A stretch of DNA of 26,918 nucleotides, from NCBI GenBank assembly GCA_045576675.1, contig JAZNGX010000015.1, positions 1 to 26,918 of the forward strand, in the 5' to 3' direction. The translations under genes were made by a program, and so were the position numbers. This document shows, piece by piece, positions 17,259 to 26,366 of the stretch; position 1 is the stretch's first letter, and every line of letters starts with the position of its first letter. The DNA comes from JAZNGX01 sp045576675. Lineage in GTDB: Bacteria > Bacillota > Clostridia > Monoglobales > Firm-18. Under the pieces are notes generated by a model. It did no database searches. It saw only the letters and a list, made by a program, of their open reading frames with translations, and had not been told where the DNA came from.

Positions 17259-18962
17259 CTAACACCTCTCGTATACCTCAATAATATCATTCTTTGATGT
17301 GTAATAACCACCATCAACAACCTCACCTGTCCAGAAGTTACGCCACTTACCCTCGGGCAGATACACTGTTCGTTCGTCCTGCTCCTCTGTAATTGGTGCA
17401 ACAACATACTTATCACAAAACATATATTCATCATCAAGGTTATATGTGTTTTTATCATCAGTATAATCCATTACCAATGCACGCACAGGCGGAACGCCTG
17501 TTTCTTTATATTTATCAAAAGCCTTTTTAAGCTCAGGCACAAGGCTTACTCTTATTTTTAACAGCTCACGAACTTTATCCTCACAGCCAAACTCAAGCCA
17601 CGGAGCTTTTTCGCAATACCACGCATTAATCAGGCACTGCACTGAAAAAACAGTTGTTGCAAGCCTGCGGAGCAAATCCTTTTCTGATTTTGCATCACGA
17701 AGCTCGGGAGTCCAAAGTATGCCTGAAAAGCCTGCATTCACACAGCCACGGATAAAGTCCTTATGGTCATACAAATCGCTGTACAAAACAAAGGGATAGC
17801 TTGAGCAAAGTGCCCACGCACTTCGTACCTCAGACAAGGTTTTTGTATCACCAAAAGCTTTCATCATTGTCTGCATATATAGTGTCCCGAAAAGTGAATG
17901 ATACTGCTCTCCGTCAAGACCTGACGGAAACTCGGTACAGTTCGGGAAGCTCCAGTCATGCACAAAATCGCTGTTATCACATTCATCAAGCTTAAAGCCG
18001 TCAATCCCCATTGACACAAGGGTATCTCTGTGGAAATCCGCAAAGATATTTTGTGCCTCTTCCGTCGCAAAGTCGGGGATGATACCCTTCCATACCTCAA
18101 AATCACCGCAATATTTTTGCATTTCTTTATATATAGGCGAGGTTGAGTGAACAAAGGCATGCTCCCATAAATTTATATGGTATCCCATATCACGAAGCTT
18201 TTTTACAGTATCCTTATAATTCGGATAACGCTCTTTATCCCACGTATATGAGCAGGAATAGCTGCTGGACTGCCAGCCTGGCTCTAGGCCCAAAATATCG
18301 CACGGAATATCATTATTTTTAAAATACTCCGCCATTTTTATAACTTCGTCTTCAGTATATTTTGCATAACAGCGATACAACACGCCAAGTCCCCATTCAG
18401 GCACATCGCAACCGCCGCCCGAAAACATATTATACTGTGAAACCACATCGGTTATATTCTGCCCCTCAAAAATATACACAGTTATTCCCTTTGCGACAGG
18501 AATATCAACCGCCATAACAGTTTCTTCATTCAGACCGCACTTTTTATACAAATCCTCGGCAGTAGCAATAATCGAATTGTTGTATTCAGGCTGTCTGTCA
18601 ATATTTTTGCCGTAGCCACAATGCACCTCGATATATCGTGCAGTATCAAAATACATTCCGTAACCCTTTGTTGAAACAAAGAAGGGAACAGGTGCATGGC
18701 TGTCACCCGAATATGCGGACGGGTCTGAGTTTACACGAAGCTGCAGCTTGTGATTTTTGTGGTTAAAGCCTTTAAGCTGCAAACCAAAGCCGTAAATCTG
18801 CTCGTCTGCATCAAGAGGGAATTCAAGCACGCTGCCTCTTTTGGTCGTTTTAAATTTCATTTTTGAAGTATTGTATGAAATGTCACTTTCTATATAATTC
18901 AGGTTTTTGCAGAATTTTACAGGTGTGATATCCTCAGGTGTTCCAAACACAAGCTTTTTCAT
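17259..18962 (-). CDS. Glycoside hydrolase family 31 enzyme, cytoplasmic (567 aa)
   Basis: The N-terminal beta-sandwich carries QIYGFGLQLKGFNHK and FFVSTKGYGMYFDTARY, typical of GH31. The TIM barrel starts near GVLYRCYAKYTEDEVIKMAEYF, with EPGWQSS and the nucleophile motif GFKLDECD (Asp326). The usual acid/base region (R-S-W-x-G-D in most members) appears here as EVRSAWALCSSYPFVLYSD, with Asp396 the likely residue. GH31 enzymes cleave alpha-linked glucosides, xylosides, galactosides or related sugars; the variant KLDE motif and short length (family members often exceed 650 aa) leave the substrate open. There is no signal peptide. The ATG shares one base with the upstream stop (TAATG), which points to translational coupling with the GH123-like gene. 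Confidence 0.92.
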   Translation of the reverse strand: MKKLVFGTPEDITPVKFCKNLNYIESDISYNTSKMKFKTTKRGSVLEFPLDADEQIYGFGLQLKGFNHKNHKLQLRVNSDPSAYSGDSHAPVPFFVSTKGYGMYFDTARYIEVHCGYGKNIDRQPEYNNSIIATAEDLYKKCGLNEETVMAVDIPVAKGITVYIFEGQNITDVVSQYNMFSGGGCDVPEWGLGVLYRCYAKYTEDEVIKMAEYFKNNDIPCDILGLEPGWQSSSYSCSYTWDKERYPNYKDTVKKLRDMGYHINLWEHAFVHSTSPIYKEMQKYCGDFEVWKGIIPDFATEEAQNIFADFHRDTLVSMGIDGFKLDECDNSDFVHDWSFPNCTEFPSGLDGEQYHSLFGTLYMQTMMKAFGDTKTLSEVRSAWALCSSYPFVLYSDLYDHKDFIRGCVNAGFSGILWTPELRDAKSEKDLLRRLATTVFSVQCLINAWYCEKAPWLEFGCEDKVRELLKIRVSLVPELKKAFDKYKETGVPPVRALVMDYTDDKNTYNLDDEYMFCDKYVVAPITEEQDERTVYLPEGKWRNFWTGEVVDGGYYTSKNDIIEVYERC

Positions 18963-20920
18963 TATAACGCCTTCTTTATCTTACAAATCTTTATGTTGCA
19001 ATATTTTACAGGTACTATTGCCTCGTTACCTTTTATTGTGCATTCTTCGCCATCAAGCAAATCAACAATTTCAGCATAATTGTCGTTTAATTCAAGCTTT
19101 ACTGCATCAATATCCTTATTAAGCGAGGTTATAAGAAGCAACAGCTCATTATTGCTTTCATAATACGAAACATAAACGTTATCGGGTGACTTGATTTCAT
19201 TCTGTTCCCAATACGGATACCAAACTGCATTTTTTACACCAAAATCGTCATATATGCTCCATATTTCTTTCATAAATGCAAGGTCTTCATATATTCTTGC
19301 ACGGGGATAAACATTATGCAACAGCGTTATTGCTGAAATTGTACGCATAGTGAAGCCCTCGTTTGTATATGAAATAAAGTTGCAGGAAAGCCCCATATTT
19401 TCGCCCATAAATTCGGCACGGAAGGTATCAAGCTTTAAGCTTGCCATATCCTCCTCAAGCATTTCCTGAATATTCTCTCCGTCAAAGTAGCTGTCAGCAA
19501 ATGCAAGTGTTGCCATCAGGCAGCAGGAGCTTTGATGAGTATCAACAATTCCGCCTCTTTCATGCACAGCATTATAAAGCTTTTTAACGTGTTCACGAAC
19601 TGCATATATCGGATATGCATAATGCAAATCGCCATTTTTATCACGATATCCGCAGCCATGTGATTCATTTGCACATTCCCACGGAATGTAAGTTCCGTCA
19701 GTATATATTCCGTCAACTCCGTAATTATCCATCACGTGCTTAACACGTTCAATCATTACATCACTGTAATTGCCGTTATAGCACACGGTAAAGTCACGCT
19801 GCATAGGCGGTCTTTGCCAGCCGCCCACAAAGTTACCCTTGAGATTTTTATTAAGATATTGCTCGCAACAGTCGTTAAATCCCGGATAAAGTGTTGATAC
19901 CTCGTAACCGAAATACACCATAACTTTAATTCCAAGACTGTGACAGTCGTTAACAAAATCAATAAATTTCGCTTCACTTTCAGGCAGACCGTAGTTTTGA
20001 ATAACAGTCCAGTCCTCGTGCAATATTATCCAGTTTACGCCGTGCGAAGCTATTTTTTCAAGCAAGGTTTCGCCTGTTCCTCTTACCTTTTCAAAAATCG
20101 GGAATTTAGGAACATCATACAAATGGAATGCCCTGAAGTTTTCAAGGTTGTCCTTTGGAAACGCTTTTACAGGGGTAGCCTGAATACCAAATGAGTACAT
20201 CAAGGGCTTTACAGTATCTCCCCATTCGTCGCATCTGCCGTTCCAGTCTTCAGGAATATGGTCAAGCAATGCTATATGTATGTTGGTATATTCAGCATTT
20301 CTGGTTACTGTTATACATTTTGATGCATCATCAAGCTCAAAGCCCTTATCACTTTCGCAGCATATTCCAAGACCACCGTATTCCCAGCCCGTCCAGAAAT
20401 ATGGCTTAAAGGGCAACACAGTTTCTCCGTCGGGAGTTTCGTGGCTGTTTAACACCTTATGAGAAAGGCACACTCCGCTGTCACAATTCGGCCAGAAATG
20501 CATAAGCGTTGCATACTGGTTTTTAACAGGAATATCAATGCTTAAGCCTGTTAGCCTTGTCGCATTATCCTCGTGAAATGCCCAGAAGCTCATCAGCCTG
20601 AAATCCACCCTTAAAAAGCCGTCAGGCTCAACTGTTACATCTGCATTGGCAATAACGTTTTCACAGGTTTGTGTTACGCTGTACACTGCCTTTTCATCAT
20701 TCTTTTCAAGCGAAATAACCTGCTGACTGTGCCACTGCCCCTCATTTTCACCAAACATAGCATTAAGCTTTATCGGCGCATACAAAATATCATTATCGCC
20801 CACGGTTACAGCAGTGGGAAATATTGATTTTTCAAAATCATACCGTCTGCCTGTTACCTCGCAGGAAAATTTATCATATGTATTTTCCGCCTTAACAGGC
20901 TGCCATTCTTTAAAACTCAT
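18962..20920 (-). CDS. Putative TIM-barrel glycoside hydrolase, DUF6067/GH123-like (652 aa)
   Basis: Start choice: ATG at 20920 follows GGGGTGG by four bases; an in-frame ATG at 20950 has no ribosome binding site and lies inside a palindrome. The N-terminal half is beta-rich and includes WEYGGLGICCESDKGF and FGIQATPVKAFPK, which fit the DUF6067/GH123-related group. The C-terminal half is barrel-like: WIILHEDWTVIQNY (about 297-310), VMVYFGYEVSTLYPGF, then DGIYTDGTYIPW (Asp408) and FADSYFDGE. It lacks a signal peptide and should act on imported oligosaccharide. The classic GH123 Asp-Glu pair cannot be assigned by eye, so activity is unproven. It is followed directly by GH31 (1-nt overlap). Confidence 0.75.
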   Translation of the reverse strand: MSFKEWQPVKAENTYDKFSCEVTGRRYDFEKSIFPTAVTVGDNDILYAPIKLNAMFGENEGQWHSQQVISLEKNDEKAVYSVTQTCENVIANADVTVEPDGFLRVDFRLMSFWAFHEDNATRLTGLSIDIPVKNQYATLMHFWPNCDSGVCLSHKVLNSHETPDGETVLPFKPYFWTGWEYGGLGICCESDKGFELDDASKCITVTRNAEYTNIHIALLDHIPEDWNGRCDEWGDTVKPLMYSFGIQATPVKAFPKDNLENFRAFHLYDVPKFPIFEKVRGTGETLLEKIASHGVNWIILHEDWTVIQNYGLPESEAKFIDFVNDCHSLGIKVMVYFGYEVSTLYPGFNDCCEQYLNKNLKGNFVGGWQRPPMQRDFTVCYNGNYSDVMIERVKHVMDNYGVDGIYTDGTYIPWECANESHGCGYRDKNGDLHYAYPIYAVREHVKKLYNAVHERGGIVDTHQSSCCLMATLAFADSYFDGENIQEMLEEDMASLKLDTFRAEFMGENMGLSCNFISYTNEGFTMRTISAITLLHNVYPRARIYEDLAFMKEIWSIYDDFGVKNAVWYPYWEQNEIKSPDNVYVSYYESNNELLLLITSLNKDIDAVKLELNDNYAEIVDLLDGEECTIKGNEAIVPVKYCNIKICKIKKAL

Positions 20921-20938
20921 AATTCCACCCCATATTCT

Positions 20939-20978
20939 AAATAATATCATTTACAAAAAGCTGTAAATGATATTATTT
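20939..20978. repeat. 40-bp perfect inverted repeat between the regulator and GH123-like genes
   Basis: AAATAATATCATTTAC (20939-20954) and its exact reverse complement (20963-20978) flank an 8-nt loop: a 16-bp stem with no G+C-rich core and no following T-tract, so not a standard terminator. It ends 8 nt downstream of the regulator stop and about 18 nt upstream of the next start. It may be an operator, an RNA stability or processing hairpin, or part of an internal promoter (TGATATTAT in it resembles an extended -10). Confidence 0.7.
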
Positions 20979-20985
20979 GTTAAAG

Positions 20986-23079
20986 TTATTCATCAATATC
21001 GTTGCCAAACTGCTCGCGATATTCGTTTGGTGACATACGCATAAGCTTTTTAAACATTGTTGAAAAATATGTTGCACTTCTGAAGCCGCAGGCAGTTGAA
21101 ATCTCAAATATTTTTTCATCAGTGTTTTTTAGCATATCAAGCGATTTTTCGATACGGTAATTTGCAAGATAACCGTTAAAGGTTGTGCCAAATTCATACT
21201 TGAACTTTCTGCCGACATACACGTTTGATATGCCTATTATTTCTGCAATGGTATCCATACAAAAATCAGCATCGCCGTAATGCTCGTCAATAAGCAGCTC
21301 AACCCTTGTTTTAAATTCATTATCATGCTTTTCATCATCAGGCTCTTCAAACATTGTATATTTTAATTTTTCTGCAAATGCATCAAAGGTTCCGCTGTTA
21401 TACAGGCTTAATATATTAACCGTAAGCTTTTTGCGTTTAACAGCTTTTGAATAAATAATAGCGTGCAAAAGGGTTATGCACCATTTCTGGGCATCCTCAT
21501 ACAATATGTTTTTAATGCTTTCTTTAAATTCAGCAATGCTTGAATCGAATTTCTCTTCATCATTGTCCGTTATTGCCTGCAAAATGCTGTCCTGAACCTC
21601 AACAGGATACTCTGTATCAAGACGATTTTCAAGAATTTTTTCTTCAAGCAGCAAGCTGCCGTTGCCATACATATATCTGTAATATGTCAAATCAATAATC
21701 GACGAGCATTTTTTCAGCATTTCGTCGCACTCATTAAAGTTTCTGCTGACAGCACAGGTAATTGTGCTGCCGATATATTCTTCAACAATGCCCATAAGCA
21801 TATGCACACACTCGCATATATCTTCGGATTTGACACAACTGTCTGACCCGATTACCACGCCGATATAACCATCGTAAAGCATTACCGATTCGGTGATGCC
21901 AAATACTGAAAGCACTTCATTGCACATATTTATTATGCCATATTTATATATAGACACATCGTCCTCATCAAACTTTTCAGTTGCATCGTCTATATCAATT
22001 ATTACGACAATAAAATTATTGCATCCGTTAAAGGTATTATAAATAATTTTGTTTTCTTTTACACTTAAAACGTTTTTAACAAATGCCTTGAACAGTAATT
22101 TTTCAATAGTCGCACGCTGCATATTCTTCTCGTGCATTTTAACTGCAGTTGTATACTTATTTTCAATAGAATTATACTTTTTGTTGTAAATAAGGTAAAG
22201 TATTATCACAAATATAAAGAACAGTGTTGCAAAAACCCATATTGACTGGGCACTTCTTACACCTGCAGATAAATATTCAGAATTATCTACTGCACCAACG
22301 TACAGAAAATTTCCCGCACGTTTAAAAACATACAAATCGCCGCTGTATTCATATGACGATATTGCATAGTCACCCATAACCTCCGAAAGCACTTTTGTCT
22401 GCATCGGGTCAGTTGTATCGCAGTTAGTTATAAAAAGACCTTCTTTATAGTAAATCCAGTTATCATACTTTATAAAGCTCTTGGCATTAACTGTTTTAGA
22501 CAATACTGAAATTTTATCTATTCCTATGATTACATAATAACCGCGATAGTCGTTATATAAATAATAAACGCTTTCATCATTGTGGATATCTTCAATGCTT
22601 ATGTAATTCTTTCCTTTTTTGTACTCACTATATATCCGCCCGAACACAGTTGGATCATTTTCAGGCTGGGTAACATAACGCTTTGAAAGCATATTTTTAT
22701 ATAGCGCCTTGCTTTTATAATCATATATCATCATCATTCTTATGCCGTTTTTGCTTTTGAAGGTTTTCAAAAACGTTTCGGCTTTTGTCTTTTCAGCAAC
22801 GTCACCCTCACTTTTGCCTGAAAGCACGTTATACACACCCTGGTCATCCAGAACAGACGAAGCTATTTTGGGCATTTCCTCTTCAAGCTTGGAAATCTCC
22901 CTCATATCATTTTCAAGACAGCTTGATATATAATTTACAATAAAGCTTTTATATGTACCATCCAGATACACCATAAAAACTATATACGAAGTTATAATTA
23001 CCAGCAATACAAAAACACAGGCTAACATCAGCATTTTATTATTGTTTTTGCGAATAAATGCATTAAATGGCAACCTCAA
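20986..23079 (-). CDS. Membrane-bound AraC-family transcriptional regulator with extracytoplasmic sensor (697 aa)
   Basis: This is a one-component membrane regulator. Transmembrane segment 1 is about 16-38 (MLMLACVFVLLVIITSYIVF); an extracytoplasmic sensing region (about 39-278, Cache-like by position and size) follows; segment 2 is about 279-298. The cytoplasmic linker is about 300-585. The last ~100 residues are a double helix-turn-helix AraC domain: DTIAEIIGISNVYVGRKFK and FEISTACGFRSATYFSTMFK, ending MSPNEYREQF. Start choice: TTG at 23079 with GGGGTG seven bases upstream; the first in-frame ATG (residue 16) would begin in the membrane segment. Such regulators next to LplB/YtcP importers usually activate sugar-uptake genes, so it is the likely controller of all three units here. 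It is second in its operon, 18 nt after the isomerase gene. Confidence 0.92.
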   Translation of the reverse strand: MRLPFNAFIRKNNNKMLMLACVFVLLVIITSYIVFMVYLDGTYKSFIVNYISSCLENDMREISKLEEEMPKIASSVLDDQGVYNVLSGKSEGDVAEKTKAETFLKTFKSKNGIRMMMIYDYKSKALYKNMLSKRYVTQPENDPTVFGRIYSEYKKGKNYISIEDIHNDESVYYLYNDYRGYYVIIGIDKISVLSKTVNAKSFIKYDNWIYYKEGLFITNCDTTDPMQTKVLSEVMGDYAISSYEYSGDLYVFKRAGNFLYVGAVDNSEYLSAGVRSAQSIWVFATLFFIFVIILYLIYNKKYNSIENKYTTAVKMHEKNMQRATIEKLLFKAFVKNVLSVKENKIIYNTFNGCNNFIVVIIDIDDATEKFDEDDVSIYKYGIINMCNEVLSVFGITESVMLYDGYIGVVIGSDSCVKSEDICECVHMLMGIVEEYIGSTITCAVSRNFNECDEMLKKCSSIIDLTYYRYMYGNGSLLLEEKILENRLDTEYPVEVQDSILQAITDNDEEKFDSSIAEFKESIKNILYEDAQKWCITLLHAIIYSKAVKRKKLTVNILSLYNSGTFDAFAEKLKYTMFEEPDDEKHDNEFKTRVELLIDEHYGDADFCMDTIAEIIGISNVYVGRKFKYEFGTTFNGYLANYRIEKSLDMLKNTDEKIFEISTACGFRSATYFSTMFKKLMRMSPNEYREQFGNDIDE

Positions 23080-23097
23080 AATATCACCCCAATAAAA

Positions 23098-23988
23098 TTA
23101 CTTTGATAAAATATTACGCATAACATCCACTGCAAATTTTGCAGTGTTTTCCTTTATTTCTTCACCGAAGCAGTTTAAGCTGACCTCAAGATTATAGTAT
23201 CCCGAATATCCCACTTCAGATAGTGCACTCATTACATCGTTCCAGTCAATAGTGCCTGACAGTGGTATCTTATGCTGATCTGTATAAGTATCATTATCGT
23301 GAAGATGCAGACAGCATATGTTCTTGCCAAGCATTCTTATTACCTCGGCAGGCTTCGGGTTATCATAACGCATTGCTTTGTTTGAATGCCCCGTATCCAT
23401 ACATATTTTAAAATAATCAGCATAATCATCTATTGCACAAACATCATTGTAGCCTTTGATAAACTCTTTTATATTTCCAAAAAAGTCGCAACAGTCATAG
23501 CACACAGCATCGCCAAAGGTTTCAGTTGCAACAATTATATTATACTCCTTTGCAAAAGGCAGTATTCTGCGAAACATCTCGGTATTAAGACGGTGCATAA
23601 GCCCAGGTGCCGCATCAGGCCCTAAAAATATCGTTGTTGCAGTATGGAACACACATATTTTTGCACCAAGCACAGCAGTAGCAAGGCAGTCACGTCTTGC
23701 GTTTTCTATCAATGCCTCATCCTCATCGGGAATATTTTTAAAGCCTTCTCCTCTTCCGTGAGTCTGTGCAAACTCAATACCAAGCTCATCTGCTTTGGCT
23801 TTAAGGCTTTTATAATACTCTATTATTTCTGCATCACTTTTACTATATATTGAACTCTCATTAAGATAGCTTTCGCTTCCAAGGCTAAAATCAACGGCAT
23901 CTGCACCCGCATTTTTAGCAGCCTCAAGTGTTTTAAAATCATCATAAACACTTTGAAAAGAAAATGTTGACAAGCTTATTTTCTTCAT
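23098..23988 (-). CDS. Sugar phosphate isomerase/epimerase-like TIM barrel protein (296 aa)
   Basis: This belongs to the xylose-isomerase-like / AP-endonuclease-2-fold family. Expected metal ligands are visible: Glu156 in ATETFG, Asp198 and His201 in MDTGH, His in CCLHLHDND (about 226-233) and Glu268 in YNLEVSL. SGTIDWNDVMSAL is the usual family motif near the C-terminus. The protein is cytoplasmic and full length. It probably isomerises, epimerises or otherwise converts a monosaccharide released by the neighbouring glycosidases, but family members vary too much to name the substrate. The ATG at 23988 has AAGGATG about 10 bases upstream. It is the first gene of its operon, divergent from the GH3 gene. 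Confidence 0.92.
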   Translation of the reverse strand: MKKISLSTFSFQSVYDDFKTLEAAKNAGADAVDFSLGSESYLNESSIYSKSDAEIIEYYKSLKAKADELGIEFAQTHGRGEGFKNIPDEDEALIENARRDCLATAVLGAKICVFHTATTIFLGPDAAPGLMHRLNTEMFRRILPFAKEYNIIVATETFGDAVCYDCCDFFGNIKEFIKGYNDVCAIDDYADYFKICMDTGHSNKAMRYDNPKPAEVIRMLGKNICCLHLHDNDTYTDQHKIPLSGTIDWNDVMSALSEVGYSGYYNLEVSLNCFGEEIKENTAKFAVDVMRNILSK

Positions 23989-24020
23989 AATGCTTCACAT
24001 CCTTATAAATACATATTTTT

Positions 24021-24049
24021 AATATATCACCGCACACTAAAAAAGTCAA
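24021..24049 (-). promoter_or_regulatory. Promoter of the isomerase-regulator-glycosidase operon
   Basis: On the minus strand TTGACT (24049-24044), a 17-nt spacer and TATATT (24026-24021) precede the isomerase start. The -10 is preceded by TGA, making an extended -10. The upstream TTTTTTTAAATTGA is identical to that at the importer operon promoter. Confidence 0.75.
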
Positions 24050-24115
24050 TTTAAAAAAATGTAACTCCTGAAAATGTCAATTTTTAAAACTCATATCACA
24101 ATTATTTAAATTGAC
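24045..24115. promoter_or_regulatory. Three AAATTGAC motifs in the divergent promoter region
   Basis: AAATTGAC occurs on the minus strand at 24052-24045 and 24083-24076 and on the plus strand at 24108-24115, with centres 31 and 32 bp apart (about three helical turns). The first and third overlap -35 boxes; the middle one has no matching -10. They could be binding sites for the AraC-type regulator or simply -35 elements plus A-tracts. Confidence 0.5.
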
Positions 24116-24140
24116 ATATCAGCAGCTGCAATGTTATAAT
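24111..24140 (+). promoter_or_regulatory. Promoter of the GH3 gene
   Basis: A perfect TTGACA (24111-24116), an 18-nt spacer and a perfect TATAAT (24135-24140) with TG at the extended -10 position. Transcription would start near 24147, giving a ~65-nt leader that contains a large palindrome. TTTAAATTGACA spans the -35, as at the two minus-strand promoters. Confidence 0.85.
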
Positions 24141-24154
24141 ACGAACAAAAGCGG

Positions 24155-24190
24155 TTTTTAACTTATAGGAACATTCCTATAAGTTAAAAA
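24155..24190. repeat. 36-bp perfect palindrome in the GH3 leader
   Basis: TTTTTAACTTATAGGAA (24155-24171) is followed after CA by its exact reverse complement (24174-24190). It lies between the predicted start of transcription and the ribosome binding site. It could be a repressor operator blocking elongation or a leader hairpin; the near-zero loop favours a DNA site. Confidence 0.75.
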
Positions 24191-24212
24191 ATAATCATTT
24201 GGGAGAGGTTTT

Positions 24213-26318
24213 ATGGATATAGAAAAGCTACTTCAAAAAATGACTTTAAAGGATAAAATCTGTCAGCTTACTCAGATACCTTTTGGCAACAATGATTTTG
24301 AAACAACAAAGGAACGTTTGCAAAATGAGTGCATTGGTTCACTTATTCTTGCTATAGACGCCACTGCGGGCAACACCCCTCAGGACCCCATCAGTGCACG
24401 AACAATCAACGAGCTGCAAAAAGCCGCAATGGAGGCCCACGGCATTCCGCTTATGTTTGGCCGCGATGTTATACACGGACATCACATATGCCTTCCCGTA
24501 CCTCTTGCAATGGCTGCGGCATTTAATCCCGAGCTTATAACAGAAGGCTATAAATGCGTTGCAGACGAGGCTAAGAACGACGGCATAAACTGGTCGTTTG
24601 CACCAATGCTTGACCTTTCACGGGACCCGAGATGGGGCAGAATTATAGAAAGCCCGGGCGAAGACCCATACCTTGGCGAGAAGATGGCTGAATCCGTTGT
24701 AAAAGGCTTTCAGGGTGACGGAGATACAATCAACGTTGCTGCCTGTGCAAAGCACTTTATAGGCTACGGTGCCGCAATGGGTGGAAGAGATTATTATCAT
24801 TGCGAAATATCAGATTATGCATTGCGTAATTATTACCTGCGTGCATTTGATGCCGCTGTTAAAAGCGGTTGTGCAACAGTTATGAACTCGTTTAACGAAA
24901 TCGGCGGTCAGCCTACTGCTTCAAGCAAATATCTTATCACAGACGTTTTAAAAGGTGAGCTTGATTTTAACGGCTTCGTTATAAGCGACTGGGAATCAAT
25001 ACGCTTTTTGTGTCAGCAGGGTGTGGCAAAAGACAACAGTGAAGCAGCCGTTGCCGCAATAAATGCGGGCATAGATATGGATATGGTTGATAATTGCTAT
25101 TATGACTATTTAGAGCAGGCTGTCAAAGACGGCACAGTATCTGTTGAAGCAATAGACGAGGCGGTTCGCAGAATACTAACAATCAAGGATAAAATGGGAT
25201 TGTTTGAAAACCCGTACATTGAAGTAAAAGAATGTAATCTTGACAAGCACAGACAAATCGCAAAAGAAATAGCTGCTGAAAGTATGGTTTTGTTAAAAAA
25301 CAACAACGCACTTCCTCTTGATGTCAACGACAAGGTTTGTGTAACGGGCTATGCCGCATTGGACAAGCGCTCATTACTTGGAAGCTGGTCAGTTGACTGC
25401 GACATAAACGAAAGTGTATGCGTATATGATGGAATTAAAAGCATCTCAGCCAATGCCGAATACTATGATTTTAATGACAGAATGGACAGACATCTTTCAA
25501 ACTATGATGCTATAGTTATTGTTCTTGACCAAAGCTACAAAATTACGGGAGAAACAAATGCCGTTGCATCTTTAGAGCTTACCGATTCGCAAAAAGAAAT
25601 GATTTTTGTGGCACGGAAAATGAATAAAAAGGTAATCGGTGTACTGAATATCGCACGCCCAATGGCACTTGAATCGGTAATTGACAGCTTTGATGCTCTG
25701 ATTTATGCGTGGCACAGCGGCTCTCAGGCAGGCAATGCTGTTGCAGAGCTGTTGTATGGCAAGGTTTCACCAAGTGGCAGACTGCCTGTATCAATGCCTC
25801 GCGTTACAGGTCAGGTTCCGATATTTTATAACTGTCCGCCTCAGGGCAAGTATAACGCACAAAGCTATTACAGCGAGAACACAATTCCCAACTGCTATAA
25901 TGACTGTTCGGGAACGCCGCTTTATCCGTTCGGGTATGGTCTTACATATTCAGAATTTAAGTATTATGACATAAAATGTGATACATTGAAATTGAGTATG
26001 GAAGATATATTGAATGGCAAAAAGTTCAAGTTATCTATTGATGTAGAAAACATAGGAAATTACGAGGCAAAAGAAACAGTTCAATGTTATATAAGAGATT
26101 GCGTTGCTTCTATGACCCGTCCGTTAAAAGAACTGAAAGCATTTGACAAGAAAAACTACGTACCAGGTGAGAAAAAGACCGTATGCTTTGAGCTTGGTTT
26201 TGATGACCTTGGATTCTACGGAGCAGATGGAAAATTCACAGTTGAAAAAGGTGAGTTTTTGGTATATGTAGGCAAAGACTGCCTGTGCAACGACTGTGTT
26301 ACTATTGAAATAATATAG
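24213..26318 (+). CDS. Glycoside hydrolase family 3 enzyme (beta-glucosidase/beta-xylosidase type), cytoplasmic (701 aa)
   Basis: The ATG follows GGGAGAGG by five bases. The N-terminal TIM barrel has the substrate-binding GRD (83-85), KH (180-181) and the nucleophile in GFVISDWES (Asp259). The second alpha/beta domain follows from about AESMVLLKNNNALPL, with WHSGSQAGNAVAELLYG and SGRLPVSMP. The C-terminal fibronectin-III-like domain (YPFGYGLTYSEF, then the beta strands to the end) is complete. No signal peptide is present, so it trims imported beta-linked oligosaccharides from the non-reducing end; glucose, xylose or another beta-sugar cannot be decided by eye. It is transcribed alone, divergently from the isomerase operon, with its own strong promoter, palindromic leader and downstream terminator. 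Confidence 0.95.
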   Translation: MDIEKLLQKMTLKDKICQLTQIPFGNNDFETTKERLQNECIGSLILAIDATAGNTPQDPISARTINELQKAAMEAHGIPLMFGRDVIHGHHICLPVPLAMAAAFNPELITEGYKCVADEAKNDGINWSFAPMLDLSRDPRWGRIIESPGEDPYLGEKMAESVVKGFQGDGDTINVAACAKHFIGYGAAMGGRDYYHCEISDYALRNYYLRAFDAAVKSGCATVMNSFNEIGGQPTASSKYLITDVLKGELDFNGFVISDWESIRFLCQQGVAKDNSEAAVAAINAGIDMDMVDNCYYDYLEQAVKDGTVSVEAIDEAVRRILTIKDKMGLFENPYIEVKECNLDKHRQIAKEIAAESMVLLKNNNALPLDVNDKVCVTGYAALDKRSLLGSWSVDCDINESVCVYDGIKSISANAEYYDFNDRMDRHLSNYDAIVIVLDQSYKITGETNAVASLELTDSQKEMIFVARKMNKKVIGVLNIARPMALESVIDSFDALIYAWHSGSQAGNAVAELLYGKVSPSGRLPVSMPRVTGQVPIFYNCPPQGKYNAQSYYSENTIPNCYNDCSGTPLYPFGYGLTYSEFKYYDIKCDTLKLSMEDILNGKKFKLSIDVENIGNYEAKETVQCYIRDCVASMTRPLKELKAFDKKNYVPGEKKTVCFELGFDDLGFYGADGKFTVEKGEFLVYVGKDCLCNDCVTIEII

Positions 26319-26366
26319 TCTGGCATACGCAAAATATTCTTGATTTATTTCTGTTTGGGTAAGCAC

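Noticed and set aside
20921..20950. Upstream ATG for the GH123-like protein
   Set aside because: It sits within the palindrome with no ribosome binding site, while the ATG at 20920 has GGGGTGG just upstream.
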